15,529 nucleotides of DNA from Ectocarpus siliculosus (taxonomy: Eukaryota > Sar > Phaeophyceae > Ectocarpales > Ectocarpaceae), in assembly GCA_000310025.1 (NCBI GenBank), contig FN648970.1, positions 613,428 through 628,956 on the forward strand, given 5' to 3'. Shown piece after piece: positions 8,504 through 15,529 of this stretch (its first letter is position 1; every line of letters begins with the position of its first letter). Position numbers and translations under genes: made by a program. Under the pieces are notes generated by a model that saw only the letters and a program-made list of their open reading frames with translations, was not told the DNA's origin and searched no databases.

Positions 8504-10692
8504 CCACCTCCTCCTCCTTGATGCCCGCACCGAGCGCTGATCGAGCCGCAGCCTTCCCTTTCCCGGCAAATCTATTCCTAGCGCTGGCGGCCAAGACCGA
8601 TGCCGCTCCTCCACGCGCCCGCCGGCCGCTCGTAACGCCTCCTCGGTCGCCCCGACCTCTGCCCTTCCCCCGAGCGGCCTTCTTGCCGACGCCCGAAAAA
8701 ATTCCACCCGTGCTCTGCCCCCTCCGGACGGCCTCCTCTTCCCGCGGGCGCTTCCTCTTTCCTAGCTTCCGGGGCGCGTCCGCCTCTACTCCCCGCTCCT
8801 CGTTCTGGTCGCCTGACCCCCGTGCCTCTGCCCGCGCCCCTGTTTCTACTTTCGCCGGTCGCTTGCTGCTGTTGCTGGTGCTCCTGCTTGCGTTTTCCTC
8901 CTCCTTTTTGCTGGCCGAGGTCATCTCTGGCTTCGCCGCTTTCCCTCTTGATTCCCCTTTGACCTTCGATCTTGGATGTTGCCTGGGCGCCGGTGCCGGT
9001 GGTGGTGCCGCCTCCGCCGACGGCGGGACAATACGGTGGCGAACGCCCAGCTGGGTGGCCCCCGGCAAGGGGTGGACCTTGCCGCCAATCCTCACGGCCG
9101 CGTCTTTGAGGTGGATGAACCACGTGGGCCCCCCCTGTCCTGTCCAACCAGAGCTCGTGGGGTTCCTCGGCATGTCCGCGAAGTTGTACTCGGTCACCCT
9201 GCCCTGCTTGGTCGGCGACGGTGGTGGTGTGGTCGCATCGGTGGACAACACCCCGGGTTTTGGAAATCGCCGGCGATACAAAATGAGCAAGAGGTTGGGG
9301 GGCAGCGGTGGGGTTGTGAGGGAAGCATAGCGATATGGTGAACAAGCGGGTTCTAGACAGCGACCGCACGGGTAGCGGCCAGCGCTTTTCCTTCTACCCA
9401 GTGAATGACAGCGACAGTCGAATAGGGAAAGCGGAGTGGGCACGGAGAAGGGCAGGGTGTAGCAGGAGTTGTACGGCGGTGATGCTGAGGGTCGATCCGT
9501 TTCGAGATCCACCGTGGCTTCGCCTCCTTCAAACGGCTGACAAACCCTTGACCATGGAATGCTACAAAAGACTCCACAATGACCATAAAGCATAACGTGT
9601 TGTTGGGACGCAGCAGTGCACGTTCAGAGCAAACACGCCCTGGGGTGACATTTTTCTCGGGACCCCCCCCTGTTCGCCCCCGCCGGGTGTGGCTGAACTC
9701 ACCGTGAGCGCTGGGGTTGGAACACTGAACGACTTTGGGCGCCGTAGTTCCTCTGCCATCACCTAGATCAACACGGTAGGCAAAGAGAAAATCGTGCGAC
9801 CGGGGGTCATGCGGATAAGCTGGGTGTGTGCACGGGTGGGGGTTGTGAATGGGGGTGAATCTCGCAAACCCCATAGAGTTTTTGCTGCCGCAACTACATA
9901 CTCAGTACATGCAGCGGTGCCTCACGGGCAAGCTGGTGCCGCCGTTCCACATACGGGATACGGACGGCGGGGTCGACAGCAGAAGATGTGCAGAAAATGG
10001 AAGACCCAACCTCTTTGATTCAGCCTCATCCTTTCATCTCTCGGACGGCCCATGCTTACCTCCCTAACAATCTGTGTGTGTCTGTCTGTCTCTATCTGTC
10101 TTTCTTCTCTGGACATGGCCAGCACACGGGCAGCAAGCTCTCTGAGGACAACACACAAGCAAGCTTTGGTACAGCCACTACTGCTGTCGAGATGCGCGCA
10201 ATAGCCGAAGCGGACAGCAGTGGCTGTTACTCATACCCAACAGCGGTTATATTCTCCTTGCCGCGAGTGACCCGATCCCCCACTCACAGCAGTCTACTTG
10301 TACACGCAGCCTCAAGAGGAGACCGTTGTACTGCGTGTACCATAAGAGTCGGAGAGATGGCACCCCCGTGTTAGCGTTGTTGTATAGCGCATTTCTCCAC
10401 AACCAGGAGGGTACCACTGCCGAAAAGGGTAGTTTTGGAAACATCTCGTGGAGGGATTTCCGGAGAGGTATCGGTTGGTGTTCGCACCCTCCTAGTTGTG
10501 GAGAAATACGCTACCAAAAAGCGCTAACACGGGGAAGCCATCTCTCCGACTCTTACGGTACTCATGTACCTCATCGAAGTCAGCGAGGATCCGCCGCGCC
10601 TCTGCACCCTCGAGCTCTCCGGAGACGCAAAGCTTCTGCAGCGCGTGGAGAAGCGCATCACCAAGGTGCGTCCTGTGGTAGATGGCATCCAT
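5577..10692 (-). CDS. TFIIA gamma subunit with a giant acidic, repetitive C-terminal tail
   Basis: The exons are 10692-10570 (41 codons), 9762-9703 (20 codons) and 9203-5577 (1,208 codons plus stop). Both introns are phase 0 (donors GAG|GTACAT and ACG|GTGAGT), giving about 1,269 residues. Residues 1-41 match the TFIIA-gamma N-terminal helical domain (Y-x-R-T-x-L-G-x-A-L...A-x-x-I-L-x-x-F-D-E). Exon 2 continues it with V-M-A-E-E-L. Exon 3 opens with G-x-V-x-E-Y-x-F-x-D (62-71), a 16-residue insert, then T-W-F-I-H-L-K-D-A (88-96) and V-R-H-R-I-V (115-120). This is the order of the C-terminal beta-barrel (family: G-x-L-x-T-Y-x-F-C-D-N-V-W-T-F-x-L). TFIIA-gamma pairs with TFIIA-alpha/beta and stabilises TBP on promoters. 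The family is normally about 105-125 residues long; here roughly 1,150 residues of Ser/Gly/Glu/Asp-rich tail follow, with a basic G/R/K-rich patch near 7680-8045 and repeats toward the C-terminus. No second gene start or stop interrupts exon 3. The acceptor could lie three bases earlier (9206), or further upstream, as the frame is open to 9593. Divergent from COG5. Confidence 0.78.
5676..5790 (+). repeat. CTC/TCC triplet runs encoding poly-Glu on the minus strand
   Basis: Two triplet runs (about 5676-5702 and 5746-5790), joined by further pyrimidine-rich sequence, give an almost pure pyrimidine plus strand. On the minus strand they encode glutamate runs of about 10 and 15 residues in the tail of the TFIIA-gamma protein. 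Confidence 0.85.
7847..8035 (-). repeat. Two 96-base coding repeats in the basic Gly/Arg/Lys segment
   Basis: CTTGCCTCCCCTGACACCGCC recurs at a 96-base period (start 7893 and 7989) with similar flanks. This corresponds to two 32-residue units of the type V-R-G-G-K-x-x-S-K-P-x-x-R-A-A-G-A inside exon 3. The basic units contrast with the acidic repeats further toward the C-terminus. Confidence 0.8.
8461..8502 (+). repeat. (CTG)14 microsatellite encoding poly-Ser
   Basis: Fourteen CTG triplets on the plus strand are read on the minus strand as AGC codons, giving a serine run in the tail of the TFIIA-gamma protein. It is a likely site of length polymorphism. Confidence 0.9.
10338..10560. repeat. 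Inverted repeat with 76-base arms in TFIIA-gamma intron 1
   Basis: Arms at 10338-10413 and 10485-10560 are reverse complements at 65 of 76 positions by hand count, around a 71-base loop. Weak similarity (GTAC...TACC) continues outward on both sides, reaching the intron donor at 10569. It lies wholly inside the 807-base first intron (9763-10569). Possible readings are a fold-back or MITE-like element, or a hairpin RNA precursor. No transposase is present and no clear target-site duplication beyond GTAC is visible. Confidence 0.85.
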
Positions 10693-10954
10693 GGAACGCC
10701 GTCGTGGTGAGCGGCAGCGGTGGCGAGCAAGCCGAGAGAGTGGAGAACGTGGACTGGCAGCGAACTTGAGCGAACGCGACTTGAAAGGACTGCGGTAATT
10801 AGCCCCGCCTGATTACGAAGAGGCGTTTGCAGACCCTGGAGAGAGGAAAAAATACACGGAGAGAGGAGAGAGGACACCGCAAGAATATCAGCTGTCAGGG
10901 ACGGACGGTCAGTGCTTCGTGCTTCGGCACACAACCCAAGCCTCCCAGACAACA
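10693..10954. promoter_or_regulatory. Shared promoter of TFIIA-gamma and COG5
   Basis: These 262 bases separate the start codon of the minus-strand TFIIA-gamma gene (10692) from that of plus-strand COG5 (10955). They contain a CCCCGCC GC-box-like sequence near 10804, repeated GCGAAC/GAGCGAAC words near 10758-10775, and purine-rich GGAGAGAGGA words at about 10839-10872, with no clear TATA box. The promoter role is inferred from the divergent arrangement. Confidence 0.5.
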
Positions 10955-12240
10955 ATGGACGGCAGCAGCACCGCCTCGGAGATCCTTGGGCGCATCGAAA
11001 ATGACGCCGTGTTCAGCGGCTTCCTGGAACCCGGCTTCGATCCGGCCAGTTTTGCCAGCAAAATAGTGCGGGCAGATGTGGGTCGGGCTGCCGCTGCTGC
11101 CGGGGCGGGAGCTGCTACTGCTGCTGCTGCTGCGGTTGGTGCGACACCGGTGCTTCAGCTGCAGCAGGGCGGGGATGGATTGGGCAACAGCAGCAACGGC
11201 GGTGGTGGTGCGGCTTCTGCCGAAAGCGTTTCCAGTCAAGCGGAGATAACGCTCGATGTAAGACATTACATACATACCCCCCTCTGACCTGTTGTTCTGC
11301 TTCTGCACATGCGGTTGCGGGGAATGGTGTGGTGTACTGTAGAGCATTAGCATTTCGAAGCCGTTCCCGTCAGCGCGACTGTGTGCATCCCACGTTTGAA
11401 TTTGCAGCCAGCGGTCGTGTGTTGTGTCTCGCACGTACTCCTGTCTCCCCCCAGACTCGAGGGGCTGGGAACGAACGTGCATCGAATCGCGCCGCGACAA
11501 CACTGCTTGCGTAGACTAGACTGCCGTAGATGCCCTGTAAGATATCACACCCCCAGGATCGATTTTTGATTTTTACACCTCCACAACTCCACGAAGAAGA
11601 GGCTGTAGCAGTCAAACCATACGTGTTCGGAAAGCTCTCGATGAGATGGCTCCAACGCGGCCATTTTTGGCACCGCCACTCTTTCTTCTGTAGAGAAAAT
11701 CGAGGCTTGATTTTCAGTCCAGCAGGGGCGCGGTATCTGGTGTCACCTGCGCTCTCGACATGCGGCGGAATGTAGGTAGAGCAGGACCGGCTCGTGCATG
11801 CAGGCAGCCCGCTTGCGCAACTCTCGCCTACATGACCTTCCATATCTCCCCCTGTGGAGGAGTACCAGCAGCAGCAGCTTTTTTTTTGTTTTGATCCTCT
11901 CTCGTACCAACCTTTGCACACCTTTTGTGCCTGTATCCACGATCAGCAGCACCACCTCTGTGGCTGACCCTAGCCCCCCCTTTCTCCTGTCCGCTACCGC
12001 TGCACACCGTATCAGAGCATGTCTTCTCACATCGCGCGGATAGAGGCCGCCATTCGGTCGCACATCCTGGACAACGAGGAAGACTTCCTCGGCAGCGTCG
12101 GCGGCGTCTCGGAGCTTTCCCGCCGCACAGAGGAGTTCAGAGACGGCGTGCGCGAGCTCCGGCGCTCCTTCGCGAGGGTATGTAGTATGTATGTACTCTG
12201 CATGTACTGCTGTATGTGTGTATGTGTGTACTGCATGCAC

Positions 12241-12280
<40 letters not shown>

Positions 12281-15200
12281 TCGTGTGTAATGCGGTGCTA
12301 TGTGCTACACGCGTGCGTGTCGCGAGTGTGTTACTGCGCGACGCACGCGTGTCTTGGCACCACAGCAGGGTTGGTTCTTCGTGTGCATAATTGACGTGCT
12401 CGTTCTGTTTGATGCACTTGCTACAACGACAACGACAACACCACCGACAACAACAATGATAACAATAAACAATTGACAGGTGCAGCGGGAAGTCTCCGAG
12501 CCCCACGAGGCCGTCCGCGTCCGCACCCAGCAGCTCAAGAACCTTCATGATGCAACCCGGCTGCTCAAGCGGGCGCTCAGGTTTCTCTCCGCCCTCAGGA
12601 GGCTACGGGGCCAGGAAGACGTCTTGGGCCTGGAAGCCGCTGCCGCCGCTGCCGCCGCCGGTGGTGCCGCTGGTGGGGGAGGGGTGGGGGCAGCCGGGGG
12701 GAGGAGTGCCGGCGGTGCGGGGGGGGGCGCTGCGGACCTTAGGGAGCTTGCCAAGGCCGCGCAGAGCCTGCAGGTGCGCGCGGTGGCTCTGGTTCCTGTT
12801 TTAACACCACGGCTGGTGTGTCTTCTGTTTTAGAGCGGCGGTTTTGGTGATTTTGCCGTTCGTTGCTTGGGTTCGCCGGCTTCGGCAGAAATGCCGTACC
12901 GGCAAGACTGTTCTGTTTTGTTTCCTCGCAGGCTTACCGGTTGGAAGTGAAATGCACACTTTGCAGCATTGTAAGTGAAACTTTCCGCCCTGGTTCTGGA
13001 CTTTGGCGCTCTGCCGCCCGTCGCAGCTGTACGGCTCATCGTCAAAGGATGCCTTTGGAATAGCTTACGGTCACATGGAGTTTCCGTCCCGTTCCATAAC
13101 ACACGTTGGTAGCCGTTAGCGCGAACTACCGTTTGTGTGTTGTGATGCGCAAGATCCACGGCAATCACAAGGACTGCTGTGGCATAGCCGGAACCGAAGA
13201 GCATGGGGAGTAGTGGGGAGGTGGAGGAAGCGGCTCTTCATCTGTCAAAAGCGGACGAACACGCTGCAAATATTCGGCGGTACTGCATCATGGTACGTGT
13301 TTTTGGGGGTTACGCCCGAAAGAATACCCTGATGCCAACCGCATTGCGACCGAAACACAGGAGCTGGAGAGCACGCTACGCGACCCCGAGGTTGCCGAGC
13401 TCGAGGTTGTCGCGCGGGAGCGGGCATACGTGGAGGCTTGCGGAGCGGCAGTGCGCAGGATGTCGGCCGACTCTCTCGCCCGTGGGATGAAGTCCCTGAA
13501 CCAGACCGACATAGGCGGCGCCCTCCAGGTGCTGGAATGGCGTTTTGTTTGTTTGTTCCCGCTGGGCTGGGGCTCAAGTCCGGTTGTTGCCATTGCTTCC
13601 GGTAAAGGCGTCGAAGAGAGACGTACAACAGGCTCAATTTTGGGTGGCAACAACGGTGGAAATGAATTGCTAAGTTATGGACCCTCCGACCCCCTGCCCT
13701 GAGCTATTGCCATCACGAAAAACATGGCTATTGAGAGACGTTCTGCAGACGTTGTACATACGGACGGTTGTATTTTTTTTTTGTGGTTTTGTCTGTTTCC
13801 ACGCGGCCAAACGCCTGACAGAACCAACCCCGCTCTCTCGCCACTGTCTTTGCTGTGATGGGGACGTGCCGGCCGGACGGACAACACCCATCCCTTCGAA
13901 AGGTGTTCTTCAACCTGGAATGCTTGCCCGCAAGGGTGAAGGCGTGCGTGACCCACCTTGCTCAAGAGGCCGACGAGGCGACGTCGGAGGCCCTCCAGCC
14001 CGAAGCTCTTGCAGACGCGACCTCGTCTTCGTCGGCGGCGGTGGAGGCGGCGGCGGCCGGTGGTGCCGGCGGCGCGGGGGCCGACCAGCAGCAACAGCGG
14101 TCTACGAGTCCCACACCCGGCGGCATCGGTGAGGCCGCCAAGTACAAAGTCGTTTTTTTTTATTGTGTGAATGGGACTTGACTACTATTATAGGTCCGAT
14201 GCTGACTAACACTGCACCGGCCCTTATGAGTAGCTGATGTTTTATGACTGTGTTCCGGTGTACGATACAACACCTGTTTTCTTTGTGCCTTTTCAATTGC
14301 ATGTGTTTTTAGCACCAACCCGGCAATAAGATAGAAGAGAGAGAGAGAGAGAGAGAGAGAGGGAGCTACCCAATGTGTACCCGCGCCCCCAAAAATCCCC
14401 GACCCCGCCCCCACAATCAGGTGGCGGCGGCACGGGCGGCGGCGGCGGCGGCGGGGTTGGACGCCGTTCCCCTGCCACGCGGGACGCCGGCGCTAGGCGT
14501 CGCACGGCGAGCATGCGCGCCCACGCCGGGAAGCTGGCGGCCGCCCTCCACGGCACGTCGATGGAGGCCTGGGGGCTGCAGCGGGTGCTGGACAAGAAGC
14601 GGGACCCGACGACGCGCACTCTGCTCGACGCCACTGTCCGCGCCGACCGGAGCGCCGGCGGACCGGGCGGCCTCAGCCTCCGTGCGGGGGCGTACCGGGC
14701 GTACTGGGACGGGTTGTGCCGGGCTGTCAGGGGCTCTGTGGAGCGGGCGCTGGAAGCAGACGGGGCTGTCGGTGGCGGCGGCGGCGGCGGCGGTGTCGCG
14801 CTGGTGGCCATGTACCCGTTCCTGAGGAAGGCGTTCTTGCGCTTGATCAGCCGGCTGGAGGAAGCGACGGCGGCTCGCCAGCAGCAGCAGCAGCAGCAGC
14901 AGGGTTCCGGTGCTGCTAGAGGAGGGGGCGACGGGCTCATCGCCCCCGGGGGTGGTAGCGGCGCCGCCGCCGCGGCGTTCTGGCAGAGACCGGGAGCAGT
15001 CGGGCAGCAGCAACGGCTGGCAGGAGGGATCCTGGGCGGGTCCCGGTGGCTGGCGCTGGCGCTGGAGGACGACTACAACAACCTGTCGCTGGACCCTTCC
15101 GCGGCGGGCGATGAGGAGCAGGAGCGGCAGTGGGACCGCCGCGGGGCGGAGGCCGGGGCTGGGCCGGCGAGCGGTCGCCGCGTGCTCGGGCTGCGGGGCG

Positions 15201-15367
15201 GTAAGGGGGGCGGTGGCGAGGGAGGGGCAGGCGGCGACGGTGGGCGCGATGATGGTGACAGTAGCGATGGCGCGAGGCTGCTCGAGGCGCTGGGCCCGCT
15301 CCGGGACTTGTTTCTGGCGCGCAGCTTGGAGCGGCTGACGACTCCGGTGGAGCAGATGTTTCCTCAG
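10955..15367 (+). CDS. COG5: Conserved oligomeric Golgi complex subunit 5, N-terminal 700 residues (partial at the right edge)
   Basis: The exons are 10955-11257, 12016-12177, 12480-12773, 13361-13528, 13903-14128 and 14421-15367, all GT-AG with matching phases (0, 0, 0, 0, 1, then 0 at the last donor). COG5 belongs to lobe B of the COG tether, which captures retrograde vesicles at the Golgi. Family landmarks appear in order: F-x-G-F-L-x-x-x-F-D in exon 1, S-H-I-A-R-I-E in exon 2, the helical E-P-H-E-A-V-x-V-R-T-x-Q-L-x-x-L and A-K-A-A-Q-S-L in exon 3, G-M-x-S-L-N-Q-T-D-I-G-G-A-L-Q joined to V-F-F-N-L in exons 4-5, S-T-S-P-T-P-G in exon 5, and L-Q-R-V-L-x-K-K-R-D-P and L-E-R-L-T-T-P-V-E-Q-M-F-P in exon 6. 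Ala/Gly/Gln-rich insertions lengthen exons 1, 3, 5 and 6 relative to other lineages. The ATG at 10955 is preferred to one 12 codons upstream because it directly precedes the conserved part. The C-terminal part lies beyond the window, and bases 15368-15529 are intron. Confidence 0.88.
12244..12278 (+). repeat. (TG)n microsatellite in COG5 intron 2
   Basis: About 17 TG dinucleotides lie within a wider GT-rich stretch starting just after the donor at 12178. The intron runs 12178-12479. Confidence 0.9.
12932..12970 (+). other. Possible 39-base cassette exon in COG5 intron 3
   Basis: TTTCCTCGCAG precedes and GTAAGTGA follows a 39-base segment that is open in the COG5 frame and would add 13 residues (A-Y-R-L-E-V-K-C-T-L-C-S-I) without a frameshift. 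The main model skips it because exon 3 joined directly to exon 4 reproduces the COG5 family alignment without a gap. Confidence 0.35.
14333..14361 (+). repeat. (GA)n microsatellite in COG5 intron 5
   Basis: A run of GA dinucleotides lies about 60 bases upstream of the exon 6 acceptor at 14420. Confidence 0.9.
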
Positions 15368-15501
15368 GTGTGTGGCGTGGCATGGCGTGGCGTTGTGTTT
15401 GGCCGTCCTGGTGTTGAATTATGGGTGCCTTGCCAGGCAAAGTGGCGACGCAAGCCGCCGCGGCAGGGATCACGGCGCCGTCCTCTCAACCGCTAAGGCA
15501 T

Positions 15502-15529
15502 GCGAAACATGAGTACGCCCCCCCCCCCC
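15502..15529 (+). repeat. Inverted copy of the GTACTCAT/G-run junction at the right edge (copy 3)
   Basis: GCGAAACATGAGTACG is followed by at least 12 C, cut off by the end of the window. Its reverse complement is a G run, CGTACTCATG and TTTCGCA, which closely matches copy 1 at 42-72 (CGTACTCAT-TTTCGCA). It lies in the COG5 intron that begins at 15368. Confidence 0.8.

Noticed and set aside
9204-9593. Upstream extension of the long minus-strand frame to an ATG at 9593
   Set aside because: It lies between the exon 2 donor (9702) and the point where TFIIA-gamma similarity resumes (9203). The alignment joins without it, so it is treated as intron. An upstream in-phase acceptor is possible but would insert about 120 unrelated residues in the domain.
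10090-10160. A minus-strand exon-like segment in TFIIA-gamma intron 1 with a GTAAGC donor near 10060
   Set aside because: Its phase does not fit exon 1, and the segment at 9703-9762 continues the TFIIA-gamma alignment in phase.
12830-13204. A 124-codon minus-strand frame inside COG5 intron 3
   Set aside because: No family resemblance and no splice partners. It is antisense to intron sequence.
14375-14420. An earlier ATG giving a 373-codon frame for the last COG5 exon
   Set aside because: A CAG acceptor at 14418-14420 with phase matching the donor at 14128 explains the exon. The upstream codons are intron.
14293-15473. Large minus-strand frames antisense to COG5 exon 6
   Set aside because: They are shadows of GC-rich coding sequence. 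The plus frame carries the COG5 motifs.
1-15529. tRNA, rRNA or other structured RNA genes
   Set aside because: No paired A-box and B-box tRNA promoters, cloverleaf arms or rRNA-like sequence were seen on either strand by eye.

Overview
The window looks like nuclear DNA from a stramenopile, most likely a brown alga close to Ectocarpus. The basis is GC-rich coding exons full of Ala, Gly, Ser and Gln runs, many GT-AG introns of about 110-810 bases, microsatellites inside introns, genes on alternating strands with long non-coding 3' flanks, and homopolymer G/C tracts. The species is an inference. There are no bacterial operons, tRNA or rRNA genes, or CRISPR arrays.

Layout, left to right. Bases 1-370 hold a decayed 3' end of a reverse-transcriptase retroelement on the minus strand, bounded by two runs of about 16 G followed by GTACTCAT. 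Bases 370-1312 show no convincing gene. At 1313-1827 (minus) lies a small protein with acidic tryptophan motifs (WDDWGDD, GWDWP). It is head to head with a four-exon plus-strand gene (2096-3847) that I reconstruct as a secreted or membrane-anchored ten-cysteine three-finger (Ly6/uPAR-like) protein. The 268 bases between their start codons contain a perfect 11-bp hairpin. Bases 3848-5576 are non-coding and are probably the 3' flanks of two convergent genes.

The largest gene (10692 down to 5577, minus) is the most unusual. Exon 1 is a clear TFIIA-gamma N-terminal domain. A 20-codon exon 2 and the start of exon 3 complete the TFIIA-gamma fold. Exon 3 then continues without a stop for about 1,150 residues of low-complexity, acidic, Ser/Gly-rich tail made of diverged repeats built around E-F-x-x-F-L-x-x-M-E. 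TFIIA-gamma is normally only about 105-125 residues long. Its first intron holds an inverted repeat with 76-base arms. Head to head with it, 262 bases away, is COG5 (10955 to beyond the right edge), a lobe B subunit of the conserved oligomeric Golgi complex. Six exons give 700 residues, and the C-terminal part lies outside the window. The window ends in a C run that carries another copy of the GTACTCAT motif in inverted orientation.

The genes are housekeeping (TFIIA-gamma, COG5) or cell-surface and trafficking-like (three-finger protein, tryptophan-motif protein). They do not form one pathway. What links them is the layout: two divergent pairs with compact shared promoters, and a convergent 3' region between them. 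All gene models are hand-spliced from the sequence; phases were checked at every junction, but no transcript evidence was available.
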